NCBI GenBank assembly: GCA_017512725.1 | Contig: JAFWEW010000043.1 | Span: 157,334 to 221,333 of the forward strand | DNA from: Solobacterium sp. | GTDB lineage: Bacteria; Bacillota_I; Bacilli_A; Erysipelotrichales; Erysipelotrichaceae | Length of the DNA: 64,000 nt | Reading direction: 5' to 3' | Shown here: positions 16,022 to 24,932 of the stretch, piece after piece | Numbering within the stretch: the first letter of the stretch is position 1 | How the letters are laid out: each line of letters starts with the position of its first letter | Made by a program: the position numbers and the translations under genes | Notes under the pieces: model-generated | What the model was told of the DNA's origin: nothing | Seen by the model: only the letters and a program-made list of their open reading frames with translations | Databases searched by the model: none

Positions 16022-16485
16022 TTCACATACCTCGCGCCGGCTATTGCTGCAGCGCCTCTTCCAATATCTTCTTTACGATCTGCAACCATCCGTTCAAACC
16101 AATGTGGGCCAGCTTTCGGGCTCTTCCCAGTGTTATGATTCAGCTTCCGACCTTGAGGATCCATTATTTTGGATACTCCCGGTCTGCTCCAGTGTCTTCC
16201 GGTCCTCGGATCATAAAAACTACCTTTTAGAGTTATAGGGTCAACCATCAGCATTCCATAGTACTGATATCTGGCGTAAGGTGTCGCCTGAACGAGCTTT
16301 CCAGATCCTATAACGGTGTTTAGTCGGATGGATGCCTTCAGAATACCGTTCAGATCTGGAGTATAGTCATCCATCAACCGGATACACTCGTTATCAATGA
16401 ATTGCTGGACCTTGCCGCCTTTATCAAGCCCTCTTGATGCTTTCAGTGCCGGAATGTTTATGTTTAGCTTCGCTGTTATTTGCAT
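16018..16485 (-). CDS. Minor capsid/head-tail joining protein (HK97 gp10-like place)
   Basis: 155 residues with YARYQYYGMLMVDP and a C-terminal GPHWFERMVADRKEDIGRGAA, like the minor capsid 2 family of clostridial and lactobacilli phages. Acts in the head-tail connector. Overlaps the genes on both sides, as is common in the connector block. Confidence 0.8.
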   Translation of the reverse strand: MQITAKLNINIPALKASRGLDKGGKVQQFIDNECIRLMDDYTPDLNGILKASIRLNTVIGSGKLVQATPYARYQYYGMLMVDPITLKGSFYDPRTGRHWSRPGVSKIMDPQGRKLNHNTGKSPKAGPHWFERMVADRKEDIGRGAAAIAGARYVK

Positions 16486-16829
16486 GAAAGCTCCCAGTGC
16501 CTCATCTTCTGGCTCCCGTATTCCTTCCGGTCCGCCATCATAACGGTGAATGCTCCTAACGCTTTCAACGCTTTGATGCTTTCTGACTGCTTTTTGCCGT
16601 CTGTATTGTCGAACACGAAATCACAGGGACCTTCAATAAGGAAATCTTTCCCTTCTGTAAATGAAAGGCTGGAATTCCCTTTAATCATGCAGAACGCGTT
16701 TTCGGAGTATTCCAGCCCTGTCCGTGCTGTTATCGCAATCTTCCTGTGTGTCAGGTAACAATGCGGAATAGTAACTTTTGAATAGTTCTGTGAGGCAAGA
16801 TAAAGTGTACATGAAGTATTTGTATACAT
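16476..16829 (-). CDS. Head-tail connector (minor capsid 1-like)
   Basis: 117 residues from ATG 16829, chosen for the AGAGGAG nine bases upstream rather than the longer frame to 16871. Mixed beta protein (MYTNTSCTLYLASQNYSKVTIP). By order it is the stopper or minor capsid 1 protein; family call is tentative. Confidence 0.7.
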   Translation of the reverse strand: MYTNTSCTLYLASQNYSKVTIPHCYLTHRKIAITARTGLEYSENAFCMIKGNSSLSFTEGKDFLIEGPCDFVFDNTDGKKQSESIKALKALGAFTVMMADRKEYGSQKMRHWELSCK

Positions 16830-16831
16830 GG

Positions 16832-17224
16832 TCAAACTCCTCTGAACAACAGGCCTGTTTTGCCAAGCCACTTAGAAACGGCTCCCCGGATCTGTCTGGT
16901 CTGAGCAACCGCCTTTTCTGTTGCTGAGTTTCCGCTGTAACTCACTGAATACTCGCCAACCTTCTCACTGCTGATTCCAACAGGGATAGATACTGCTTCA
17001 TCTGTACTTGCGCCATCTCCCTGGCACAGGATCTCAGCGATCTCACATGTAGCCGCCTTGATCTCATCGCACGGATCCGCAAGATCCGCATCCAGCGAAA
17101 CAATGTTATTGACCTCAGCACTTGCAAGGGTAGCGTAATAATCAAAGAGCGTTTCCGGTACAACAGGTTCCTTACCTAACAGGTAATTGGCTGTGTACCA
17201 CGCATAATTCACATACTTTTCCAT
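16832..17224 (-). CDS. Head-tail adaptor protein
   Basis: 130 residues, helical start (MEKYVNYAWYTANYLLGKEPVVP), consistent with gp6-like DNA-packaging/adaptor proteins that follow the major capsid genes. Two bases separate it from the next gene. Confidence 0.7.
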   Translation of the reverse strand: MEKYVNYAWYTANYLLGKEPVVPETLFDYYATLASAEVNNIVSLDADLADPCDEIKAATCEIAEILCQGDGASTDEAVSIPVGISSEKVGEYSVSYSGNSATEKAVAQTRQIRGAVSKWLGKTGLLFRGV

Positions 17225-17243
17225 CTTGTGCCTCTTTCATAGC

Positions 17244-17660
17244 TTAAACCGCCGCTGTCAGCGTATAATCGGCTTCTGTTTTTGTGATTGTGCCGGCTTT
17301 TGCAAACACAATCGCTGTTTTAGTCAGCGTTGTGCTGGCAATGCTAACAAAATCCGCTGTAATCGTGTTGTTTGTGCCGTCATACGCAATACCGGTACTG
17401 GCAAGCCCGCCATAGAATGCGGCAACGTCTCTGCCAGCCTCGATTGCGGCTTTAATATCCTCATAGTCTGTATCACAAACAACCGCATCACTGTCATCAC
17501 TGAAGTTCACCTTCAGCGCATAATCGCCTGCATCGCCTCCTGCGCCGGTCCCGACCTTAGAAGCAATGAATTCCAATGCTTCTTCAATGCCAGCTGCATT
17601 GATCGGTGTACCGCCGTTAAGAGTCTTGGCGATTTTCATGAGAGATCCAACTGCACTCAT
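17244..17660 (-). CDS. Head fibre protein
   Basis: 138 residues, Ala/Gly/Thr-rich beta sequence (GGTPINAAGIEEALEFIASKV...TITADFVSIASTT), like phage head-fibre proteins (phi29 gp8.5 type region). It sits between the capsid block and the connectors. Likely decorates the capsid and is non-essential (family knowledge). Confidence 0.7.
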   Translation of the reverse strand: MSAVGSLMKIAKTLNGGTPINAAGIEEALEFIASKVGTGAGGDAGDYALKVNFSDDSDAVVCDTDYEDIKAAIEAGRDVAAFYGGLASTGIAYDGTNNTITADFVSIASTTLTKTAIVFAKAGTITKTEADYTLTAAV

Positions 17661-17848
17661 TTCTTTTCCGCCTCCTCAAGTTCGATATCTTCTTTTGCCT
17701 TTTCGGGCTTTTTCTTCTTCCCTTTGGAAGTAATAACCTTCCCGGTCTTGGAAGGTTTTTCTTCGGGCTTTGCTTCAGGCTTAGCTTCCGCTTTGACCTC
17801 TGCTTTTTCTTCTTTGACCGGGAATGTCAGTCCAACTATCGTTGCCAT
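17657..17848 (-). CDS. Small Lys/Glu-rich capsid-region protein
   Basis: 63 residues from ATG 17848, which starts three bases after the capsid stop. After MATIVGLTFPVKEE the protein is a low-complexity Lys/Glu/Ala/Pro run (KAEAKPEAKPEEKP, KGKKKKPEKAKED). Probably a disordered capsid-associated peptide, possibly the head-fibre anchor; no family. Confidence 0.6.
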   Translation of the reverse strand: MATIVGLTFPVKEEKAEVKAEAKPEAKPEEKPSKTGKVITSKGKKKKPEKAKEDIELEEAEKK

Positions 17849-17850
17849 GA

Positions 17851-18744
17851 TCAAGCCTTTGTATGCAGATAGATACCGTTCTTCTTGTTGTTGTAAGCTT
17901 CACAGATGCCGTACAGATGATAGAAGAACTTCCACTGATCATCATCCTGATTGGTCATCGGGTCAATAATCTTGTTGACAACGTTCTTCATGTACTGGAT
18001 CTGGCAACCGTTTGTAACAACGAGGAAGTTAATGTCTTTGCCAGCAGATGCCTTTGCATATCCACCGGCAGTTTCATCAACCTGCTGACCGTCAACGGTA
18101 ATCACCTTACCTGCTTTAAGAGAGATTGCAGAATAGAAACGCGGCTGAGGAACAACCACAACGTTTGCGAAACGATCCAGAATCGCGCGGGATGTAGTCA
18201 GATCCAGGTTGTTGATTGCTGTTGCACCAGTGCTGGTAATGAACAGGTTACGGCCTTCAACCGTTACTTCTTCATCGTCCTGATCAACAATTGCTTTGGA
18301 AAGGGCATCAACCCAGTCAGCACCAGAAGACAGGTCCGCCGCAACTTTATTGTCACTCGGCGCATAGCTCGCGTACTTAGCAAAACGGAACGCATCCAGT
18401 TCCGGTACCGCTTTGGTACGGATGAATTCACCGGAAAGACGACCAAACGCAAGACCAGCGGATTCAACGTTATCCATTTCATTGACCTTGAATACACGTC
18501 CACGGTCATAGTTCGGTGCCTTGGTTTCGAAATCGAGAGTTACAGATCCTTCCGCATATCCAGTGGCACGGCTGTAATCACCAAGACCGTCCATTTCAAT
18601 CTTCGGAATCTTGAACTCATGAGCTCCGTTTACTTTCTGCGCAAGCTCACTTTCTCCATCAAGGATAGAAGTCAGAGATGCACGCTTGTACACCTCATCG
18701 AGAAGATCGATATACTCCTTAAAAAGTTCAATGTTGTTATCCAT
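17851..18744 (-). CDS. Major capsid protein
   Basis: 297 residues. N-terminus LFKEYIDLLDEVYKRASLTSIL and the core GRVFKVNEMDNVESAGLAFGRLSGEF are typical of HK97-fold major capsid proteins in this phage group, as is the end FFYHLYGICEAYNNKKNGIYLH. It follows the scaffold gene by two bases. Forms the icosahedral shell. Confidence 0.9.
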   Translation of the reverse strand: MDNNIELFKEYIDLLDEVYKRASLTSILDGESELAQKVNGAHEFKIPKIEMDGLGDYSRATGYAEGSVTLDFETKAPNYDRGRVFKVNEMDNVESAGLAFGRLSGEFIRTKAVPELDAFRFAKYASYAPSDNKVAADLSSGADWVDALSKAIVDQDDEEVTVEGRNLFITSTGATAINNLDLTTSRAILDRFANVVVVPQPRFYSAISLKAGKVITVDGQQVDETAGGYAKASAGKDINFLVVTNGCQIQYMKNVVNKIIDPMTNQDDDQWKFFYHLYGICEAYNNKKNGIYLHTKA

Positions 18745-18746
18745 AG

Positions 18747-19313
18747 TTATTTCTTATCCTCCTCGGGTGGTAATCCCATAGCTTTTCTTGCCGCTTCTCG
18801 TTTAGCGGCGCTGTCCTCCGGCTTCTTTCCTCCTGTTTTTGCGACCGGGTTATTGATTGGCTCGTTAGAATTAAACAGATAATCGTTATCTTTTTTCACT
18901 TCCTCAATTGCCTTATCAATGTCCTCACGCTGGTTTTTGGACTCTCTGAGAGTCTTCAGATCCATAAGTGCCGCAATAGCCTTGGCGTTCTTTCCGCCGG
19001 ATTTTGTGATAGCCTCGGATAACGTGTCATTGAAATCACGCTCGGCCAGTTTAGCTGCCCACTCCTGATCCTTCTCCTGTAGCTTCTGATTCAGGCTCTG
19101 GATCTCTGAATTCAATGCTTCCGGATCCACACCGTCAAATGCTTTGAGAGCATCCTTTGTGGTTGTGAGCTGATCCGTAAGGTTCTTTACTTCCTCATCA
19201 CGGGATGTTTTCCCTGCTTCTTTCGCCGCATTGACGTCTTTCCCGTTCAGTTCAAATACCTTTGTAATCTGTTCCTCCGATAATCCGATAGCTGTAAGTT
19301 CTTCTGTCTTCAT
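18747..19313 (-). CDS. Scaffold protein (phage GP20 family)
   Basis: 188 residues: MKTEELTAIGLSEEQITKVFELNGKD, a long coiled coil (about 50-95), ALNSEIQSLN, and a C-terminal IAALMDLKTLRES...EVKKDNDYLF, all hallmarks of the GP20 minor structural/scaffold family. Guides capsid assembly and leaves before maturation (family knowledge). AAGGAGA precedes the ATG. Confidence 0.9.
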   Translation of the reverse strand: MKTEELTAIGLSEEQITKVFELNGKDVNAAKEAGKTSRDEEVKNLTDQLTTTKDALKAFDGVDPEALNSEIQSLNQKLQEKDQEWAAKLAERDFNDTLSEAITKSGGKNAKAIAALMDLKTLRESKNQREDIDKAIEEVKKDNDYLFNSNEPINNPVAKTGGKKPEDSAAKREAARKAMGLPPEEDKK

Positions 19314-19438
19314 TTCTTATCTCCTTTTGTCTAGGTCTTTTAGGGGTTTGACCATCCCCGAAAACTCGATACGCTTTAGGTCCGCCGACCATGAATAAGA
19401 AGAGTAGACTGTTTAAGGTCTGATCATCTGACCAAAAG

Positions 19439-19461
19439 AAAAAAGGTGCCGTCAAGCACCT
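19439..19461 (-). terminator. Terminator between minor capsid and scaffold genes
   Basis: Minus-strand stem AGGTGC/GCACCT followed by TTTTTTC. It overlaps the stop codon of the minor capsid gene and splits the head genes into two transcription units unless read through. The gap of about 120 bp that follows (19320-19438) holds no convincing gene. Confidence 0.8.
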
Positions 19462-20638
19462 ATTTCCACCTGTAATAAACCCGGTTTATCTGTTCCGGTA
19501 ATCCAAAGTACTTGGAAAAATCCCTGTACTTGTTATATAGCCCTGTGAGTTTTGTTTTCTCGGCTGCTATATCCTGTTTGCTTGCTCCCCCGGTCTTCAG
19601 CAGTTCTACTTTCTGCCGCTGGGCTCGCATCTGTGTTTCCAGCTGTCTCTGCCGCTGGGTTGCCTCGTATAATGTGTACTTTTTCCCGTCATATTCCTTC
19701 TTTTCTTTGGATTTTTTCCTCATTTCGGCCAAATACTCTTCGGAATATTTCCTCACGGATATGCCCGGTAAAAATGCATCATAGTGATGGTAGCAATTCC
19801 ACCCAAGCAATCCCGGACCGGTTCCCAGTCCACATACACGCTTCAGCTGATCCATCGTATATACACGGCCTTGCCACTGCATGTGTGACGGTCTTGCTGT
19901 CGCATGTGCTGATACCTCGTAATACTCTGTTTCTAGCTTTTCCGCATTCTGTTCTGATATCTTCCCGGTCACTTGGGCAACACCAGTCATGACCGCCCGC
20001 CGGGTAGCAACATCAATTCGATTATGCCACGGCTTCTTTCCGGGGTTCTCATATTCAATCCACTGATCCCCATTCTCATCCGTTCTCATACCGCTCCGCA
20101 CCATATCCGTAACAGCTTTTTTTATAGCCTGATCGTATGACATGGTTCCGGTTGATACTGCCAGATGGGTTTTGTCCATCGTATCAAGGAAATACTGGTT
20201 CAATGGGGTTTCAACCCCACGCCCAACATCAATAAAGCCTGTGGTTGCTGTGATATTCACGATCGTGTCATAGGTCTGCTTCTTTACCGCTTCAATCAGC
20301 TGCTGCAATGGTTCATTGTCTTCAAACGGTATGAATTCAACCCCTGCCGCATCATAGATCTTCTGATCCCGTGCATATCCCTTTGCAATCACATCATCAT
20401 AAAGCTTTCTCAGTTCCTCATCTGTGAGGTTCAATGCTTCCTTCAGTATTTTTTCATAGTTCCTCCGGAATGCTGAAAGCTGGTTAAGTCTCCATAACTG
20501 ATAATCGGCCGTTCTCGTTATTTCTGAGCTCAGTTTGATTCTCCGGACTATATCGTCCATCGTGCTCATTTCCACATCGCGTAATAGCTGCACTATTCGC
20601 TCAGAAACAGCTTCCGTATTCTCATCATCGATAAACAT
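19460..20638 (-). CDS. Phage minor capsid protein 2
   Basis: 392 residues, helical N-terminus, then NPGKKPWHNRIDVATRRAVMTG and a conserved end block with HATARPSHMQWQGRVY and GWNCYHHYDAFLPG, the signature of the phage minor capsid 2 family. Packaged head protein next to the portal. Its ATG overlaps the portal stop by one base. Confidence 0.85.
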   Translation of the reverse strand: MFIDDENTEAVSERIVQLLRDVEMSTMDDIVRRIKLSSEITRTADYQLWRLNQLSAFRRNYEKILKEALNLTDEELRKLYDDVIAKGYARDQKIYDAAGVEFIPFEDNEPLQQLIEAVKKQTYDTIVNITATTGFIDVGRGVETPLNQYFLDTMDKTHLAVSTGTMSYDQAIKKAVTDMVRSGMRTDENGDQWIEYENPGKKPWHNRIDVATRRAVMTGVAQVTGKISEQNAEKLETEYYEVSAHATARPSHMQWQGRVYTMDQLKRVCGLGTGPGLLGWNCYHHYDAFLPGISVRKYSEEYLAEMRKKSKEKKEYDGKKYTLYEATQRQRQLETQMRAQRQKVELLKTGGASKQDIAAEKTKLTGLYNKYRDFSKYFGLPEQINRVYYRWK

Positions 20639-22014
20639 TATTCAATCGGGGCTTGCGACATTGCCGCATTAATATTCATGGCATTAGCAATTGCCTGTGT
20701 CGCCGTTGCCTCATCCTCTCCATACCATTTCATACGGTATTCAACCGGTGACATAATGCCGGCACTCATATCAATACGGTCCTGAGCACGCTCTGTTTCT
20801 TCATCTGTCATGATGGAATCATGGAAATTGAATGTTGCCTCATAGCCGGTTGTGTACTTCCCGGAATAAAAGGCCACTGCATCAACAAAACCTTCAAGGC
20901 ATGTTTTCAGCGCTTTCTGAATAGCCGTAACACGGTAATATTTCCGCTTCCGGCTGGCAAGGATCTCTGTTGCTGTCTTCTCGATCTGTTCATTCTTGGA
21001 TAGATCTCCATATGCAAGGCAGCAATCCCTCTCGATCATTCTCAGATACTCGTTAATGCCGTTAATGAAGTTCTGTTCTCTGATCTCCGGATTATATGTA
21101 TCCATGCTGTCGGATTTATCGATATCAGCTCCGACAATCAGCCTCTTTCTGTTTACTGGGTTCCGCCATCCTTCTGAAGTCTTCTGTACGGTTGTATAGT
21201 CTGCGAATACCATTCTTTCCGCCGATTCAAACTCCCAGTCAAGCCGGCTGTTCTGAATATCGGCCATTTTGATATGCTCAACGGCTTTTTCATAGATCGA
21301 AACGCCATTTGCTGAGTTATCAATGGTATTCGGGATAGGATTCTTATAATATCCGAAATCCATCTTATCCATGCCCGGAAACAATACATCTTCCGGCAAT
21401 GTTGCCCAGTCTTCAAAAGCATCCAGACTTACCGGATTCCCGATATTGTTCTTTGTGCCTTTGAAAGCCCTGTTCTGGATCTCAAGACCTTCATTTGAAA
21501 GCCTGTGTGTTTCCACGCGGTAATAAACATCATAATCGCCATATGGCCGGATTTCTACGAATGCAACAGATTTGAGATTTCCGCCGCCGTCAAACTCAAT
21601 CGGAATAATATTGTCTTCTGTCACGAATTCATAATCACCGGTTGCTCCGATCGGTTTGATCACCAGGGATCCCAGCGCCAGTCCCTTCTGTAGGTTTTCG
21701 TTCAGCGCATCAATCGCTGGTTCGCACAACAGCTGCAACTGCTCATCAGTTACATCCCATTCCATCTCAACAAGGGATATATTTGCGAATTCCGCACAAA
21801 TCGCGCTTTCCAACTGCATGGAGTTATAACGATTCCCCATACCGTCAACAAGCCACGGGGCTTTCCCTTTAAGCATCTGATCCCAGAGCTCGATCCGTTT
21901 TACCATTTCATCACTCAGGGTCACTTCTTCGGCGGTTACACGCCTCATCTCATCCCGTGAAAACATCTTCCGTATAACCTCCTTCAAGTACTGAATAATC
22001 GTCTTAAATATCAT
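20638..22014 (-). CDS. Portal protein
   Basis: 458 residues of the SPP1 gp6/minor capsid 1 type: NRYNSMQLESAICAEFANISLVE near residue 60-85, a wing region, and a long C-terminal helix with EKTATEILASRKRKYYRV. Forms the dodecameric DNA channel. One base separates it from the terminase stop, in usual order. Confidence 0.9.
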   Translation of the reverse strand: MIFKTIIQYLKEVIRKMFSRDEMRRVTAEEVTLSDEMVKRIELWDQMLKGKAPWLVDGMGNRYNSMQLESAICAEFANISLVEMEWDVTDEQLQLLCEPAIDALNENLQKGLALGSLVIKPIGATGDYEFVTEDNIIPIEFDGGGNLKSVAFVEIRPYGDYDVYYRVETHRLSNEGLEIQNRAFKGTKNNIGNPVSLDAFEDWATLPEDVLFPGMDKMDFGYYKNPIPNTIDNSANGVSIYEKAVEHIKMADIQNSRLDWEFESAERMVFADYTTVQKTSEGWRNPVNRKRLIVGADIDKSDSMDTYNPEIREQNFINGINEYLRMIERDCCLAYGDLSKNEQIEKTATEILASRKRKYYRVTAIQKALKTCLEGFVDAVAFYSGKYTTGYEATFNFHDSIMTDEETERAQDRIDMSAGIMSPVEYRMKWYGEDEATATQAIANAMNINAAMSQAPIE

Positions 22015-22015
22015 G

Positions 22016-23686
22016 TCACTGCCCTCTGCGCTTCCACACTGAATTCAGCGCGTATCTCACCGCATCAATGCTGTGATTGTTCTTATCGGGATATCCGGAA
22101 ATAACATTCCCTTCTTTATCCCGTTCATACTCATAATCAACAAATTCCTTCGCCGCATCCGGACAACGTACAGGGTCAATAACAATGCTTCTAAGGCTTG
22201 CAAGCCACTTCATAGAATAATCAACACTGCCCGGGCCTTTCTCCGCTCCACGGGCCGGAATCCCATACGTACGGTAATCAGCAACGCTCTTTTCTTCTGC
22301 ACTATCACATGTGACTATCTCACCGTCACGTATGTGCTTCTTAACTTCTTCCGCCGTCTCCCTGTTTGATTTCTTGTTTGCCCGGTATTCATTGAACACA
22401 TACAGTGTTAAGCGTGCAGCATCATAATGGCACCTTACAAAATCGAACGGATCCGGGTACCATCCCCAGTCCACACCGTTATAAATGCGGTCAAACTGTG
22501 ATATTTCTTCCTCTGTGATCTCCCGGATCTCGACATTATCAAAGACATTTCCGCCGTTACCGTTTGAAATGCCCAGATATTCATGCTCGTATGCATCCGG
22601 GTTTATCTCTTTCAGAAACTCAGCTTCTTCCAGCCAGTCTTTACCAAGCCACTGCTTCGGAACACTTCTGTAATCTGTATGAGATAAAAGCCGGTTGGCT
22701 TTCGGAATCTTTATATACTTATTTGCCCAGTTAATTGCGCTCTTCGGCGGGTTAAAACTCTTGAATATCCACGCCAGATCGCCGCCACGCATTGCCGACT
22801 GCTCAATCTTTCGGATTTCTTCCTCTCCGGAAAACTGGTCCAACTCTTCAAACCAAACAATACCAATGTATCCTCTTGTCGGTTTGATTGATTTCACCTT
22901 GCCTGGATCGTCTGCTCCCCTGAAGAAGATCGTCTGCTTTGTAGCTGTTCGCGTGATCTCTGCCGGATTCCTGGTGCACTTGAATTCATTGGTCAATCCC
23001 AGATAATCAATTGCCCATACCAGCTGGTTATAAACAGATCCATTTATGGTGTTGCTGACTTTACGCATGACAAGCGCGTTTATCGTCTCGTTATTCATCA
23101 GCAGATCAATGATTGCCAGTGATACAAAAGATGACTTTGTGGATCCTCGGCCGCCCTCAAACACATATTCTGTGTGATCATGGTTCGTGATATCGAACAA
23201 TGCACCTAAAAAAGGCGGGGCAATTGCAAGCGCCGGAATACCGTGATACTCCTCTTTCTTGCCTTCTCGCCTCGCCTTCCATTCGGCAACTTCCATTTCA
23301 TGCTGTTCTTGCTTGATCTTCAATTCAGCCTTCTTGATCTTGATTTCTTCTGTTTCGCCCTTTCCGTATATCGTGTCATGCGCTATCTGGTAGGCTTTGG
23401 TATCTCCTTGAACGATTTTACCCATTAGAGCCACATTCGCGAGCATTGCATTGGTTTTAATGTCTTCCAGCGGAACGCCAAGCTGTTCAGAATACATTGC
23501 CGCGACATCCTGCCCAGGTGCCATATTCATGAGCAATTTCAGTCCTTCTTTCATGGACTTATTGTACTGTCGCTTCTTTCCGCTGGCTTTGCCGCCCTGT
23601 GTGGCAATCTTCTTTTGTTCTTCCTTTGTTCTTTTGTTCATCGGGATCAGATTTTCACTGCCCGCATGTACCTTTTTCTTGGGCAT
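22016..23686 (-). CDS. Terminase: small-subunit-like N-terminus fused to large subunit
   Basis: 556 residues. Walker A GGRGSTKS at 178-185, Walker B GIVWFEE at 275-281, RNase H-fold nuclease acidic motifs VDWGWYPDPFDF, CDSAEEKSVADYR and HSIDAVRY. The first 145 residues are extra and basic (GGKASGKKRQYNKSMKEGL) and resemble a small-terminase/HTH plus coiled coil; no separate small-subunit gene is seen upstream. The protein thus probably joins DNA recognition and packaging motor. Confidence 0.9.
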   Translation of the reverse strand: MPKKKVHAGSENLIPMNKRTKEEQKKIATQGGKASGKKRQYNKSMKEGLKLLMNMAPGQDVAAMYSEQLGVPLEDIKTNAMLANVALMGKIVQGDTKAYQIAHDTIYGKGETEEIKIKKAELKIKQEQHEMEVAEWKARREGKKEEYHGIPALAIAPPFLGALFDITNHDHTEYVFEGGRGSTKSSFVSLAIIDLLMNNETINALVMRKVSNTINGSVYNQLVWAIDYLGLTNEFKCTRNPAEITRTATKQTIFFRGADDPGKVKSIKPTRGYIGIVWFEELDQFSGEEEIRKIEQSAMRGGDLAWIFKSFNPPKSAINWANKYIKIPKANRLLSHTDYRSVPKQWLGKDWLEEAEFLKEINPDAYEHEYLGISNGNGGNVFDNVEIREITEEEISQFDRIYNGVDWGWYPDPFDFVRCHYDAARLTLYVFNEYRANKKSNRETAEEVKKHIRDGEIVTCDSAEEKSVADYRTYGIPARGAEKGPGSVDYSMKWLASLRSIVIDPVRCPDAAKEFVDYEYERDKEGNVISGYPDKNNHSIDAVRYALNSVWKRRGQ

Positions 23687-23769
23687 GATCTGTCCCTCCT
23701 ATAACAATAATTTCGGATAAAATGACTAGCTCTGCCCACCAGTAGAGCTTTCTTCTTTGCCAGCAACAA

Positions 23770-24063
23770 TCACGCAGCAGGCGCCATTGTATCTTGATCG
23801 GCGTATTTCAAGCACCGGTTTTCGAACTTCTTATATGCATCGAAATAGATTTCATCCTTGTCACCGTTGTATGTGATCTCGTAATACATGCCATCGTACA
23901 AAGTCGTTGATAACAGAGCCTTGTTATTCTGGAGTGTCTTGCACTGCCATACAACGTACACATCATCATTTGAGATTGACTTTCGGTCAGTAATATCCAG
24001 ATGCTCGTTCGTGTAATCCTTTACCAGTTCCACACACAGCTCTCGGAATTCCTTTTCGTTCAT
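23770..24063 (-). CDS. Hypothetical protein upstream of terminase
   Basis: 97 residues with GGGAGGAATGAAAT before the ATG. Acidic alpha/beta look (DVYVVWQCKTLQNNKALLSTTLYDGMYYEITYNGDKDEIYFDAYKKFENR). Not recognised. First gene after a terminator, so it may open the structural operon. The 84 bp to the terminase hold no gene. Confidence 0.65.
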   Translation of the reverse strand: MNEKEFRELCVELVKDYTNEHLDITDRKSISNDDVYVVWQCKTLQNNKALLSTTLYDGMYYEITYNGDKDEIYFDAYKKFENRCLKYADQDTMAPAA

Positions 24064-24080
24064 ATTTCATTCCTCCCAAC

Positions 24081-24110
24081 AAAAAAAGCGCTCCTGCAGA
24101 GAAGAGCGCT
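24081..24110 (-). terminator. Terminator ahead of the structural operon
   Basis: Minus-strand stem AGCGCTC/GAGCGCT followed by seven T. It blocks leftward readthrough from the accessory region into the 23770 gene. Confidence 0.85.
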
Positions 24111-24141
24111 GATTACCTTATTCTTAATAGTATTTAATATA

Positions 24142-24157
24142 CTTAAGTATACTTAAG
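24142..24157. promoter_or_regulatory. 16-bp perfect palindrome, candidate operator
   Basis: CTTAAGTATACTTAAG is a perfect palindrome and also two 10-bp-spaced CTTAAG sites, about 180 bp upstream of the plus-strand DUF2188 gene. The rest of 24158-24335 holds only AT-rich DNA with a possible TACAAT element at about 24309; no gene is supported there. Confidence 0.5.
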
Positions 24158-24335
24158 AGAAAAACATATCTTACATAAATAATATTCTTTAGTGGTAGCC
24201 AAACAAAACTGTTTATGTGCCAGCTGACGATTTTGTCCATTCTCTGCCATTTTTCAGTTCATATTCAGCCAATCTTGTCAACGGTCATTTTTTCAAATCC
24301 TCTGTTGTACAATCACCTCGGAAAGGAGGTGAAAT

Positions 24336-24566
24336 ATGGGAAAAAACCAGTGGGTAACCAAACATACTGACGGGTGGGCCGTTAAAGGCGAAGGCAACTC
24401 AAGAGCAACTGCAGTCACCAATACTCAAAAAGAAGCAATAAAGATTGCCAAAGATATTGCTGCTAACCAACATTCAGAAGTCATTGTCCAGGGGCGTGAT
24501 GGCAAGATCCGCTCCAAGGATAGTTATGGCAATGATCCAAACCCGCCAAAGGATAAAGAGCACTAA
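24336..24566 (+). CDS. DUF2188 protein
   Basis: 76 residues with AAAGGAGGTGA five bases from the ATG. WVTKHTDGWAVKGEGNSRATAVTNTQKEAI...GRDGKIRSKDSYGNDP is the standard DUF2188 pattern (W-V-x(n)-GW-V, then DGRI..KDSYG). A small beta protein found in phages and hosts; role unknown. It is the only plus-strand gene inside the lytic half, so it is probably expressed on its own. Confidence 0.9.
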   Translation: MGKNQWVTKHTDGWAVKGEGNSRATAVTNTQKEAIKIAKDIAANQHSEVIVQGRDGKIRSKDSYGNDPNPPKDKEH

Positions 24567-24697
24567 GATTTAGGTTTTATCCTTACCCTGTAGCCATCTG
24601 AGATAATGAACTCGTCATTGTTTATCTCGCATATGGTTACAGGGTTTTCTTCGTCTGTTTCGATGATTATTCTTTCTGCATCAAGAGTATCCATCAT
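24563..24697 (-). CDS. 44-aa acidic protein
   Basis: GTGGAGG lies seven bases before ATG 24697. Product MMDTLDAERIIIETDEENPV... is acidic then ends in YRVRIKPKS. It converges on the DUF2188 gene and overlaps it by 4 bp. No family known; the strong ribosome binding site is the main support. Confidence 0.6.
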   Translation of the reverse strand: MMDTLDAERIIIETDEENPVTICEINNDEFIISDGYRVRIKPKS

Positions 24698-24711
24698 ATG
24701 TAATCCTCCAC

Positions 24712-24746
24712 AAAAACAAAAAACCATTCATTTCTGAACGGTTTTT
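24712..24746. terminator. Bidirectional terminator
   Basis: Nine-pair stem (AACCATTCA/TGAACGGTT, one G-T) with loop TTTC, and A/T runs on both sides, so it can work on either strand. It ends the 24933..26195 cassette leftward and DUF2188 rightward. Confidence 0.75.
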
Positions 24747-24782
24747 AATGTAATGAACTTCGATGGTAGGCCAACACACCCA

Positions 24783-24899
24783 TCATTTCTTTCTAGGCAT
24801 CTCTGCCGCAAGCGTTGATTCACGATCACTCATACCAGATACATCATTACCAGTGACTAGCTCCGTATCATAGCGCCGGGACTTACCCCGATAGGCCAT
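24783..24899 (-). CDS. Possible 38-aa basic peptide
   Basis: Short frame MAYRGKSRRYDTELVTGNDVSG... ending EMPRKK, with AAGG seven bases upstream. It fills the gap between the 24933 gene and the terminator. Composition looks protein-like but support is thin. Confidence 0.3.
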   Translation of the reverse strand: MAYRGKSRRYDTELVTGNDVSGMSDRESTLAAEMPRKK

Positions 24900-24932
24900 C
24901 TCAACCTTAAGCTCAACTTCAATATAGCATAT

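Noticed and set aside
17863..18882. 339-codon plus-strand frame over the major capsid gene
   Set aside because: Antisense shadow; capsid protein is certain.
24200..24320. Short minus-strand frame starting MAENGQNRQ
   Set aside because: No Shine-Dalgarno and it ends within the palindrome; 34 residues only.
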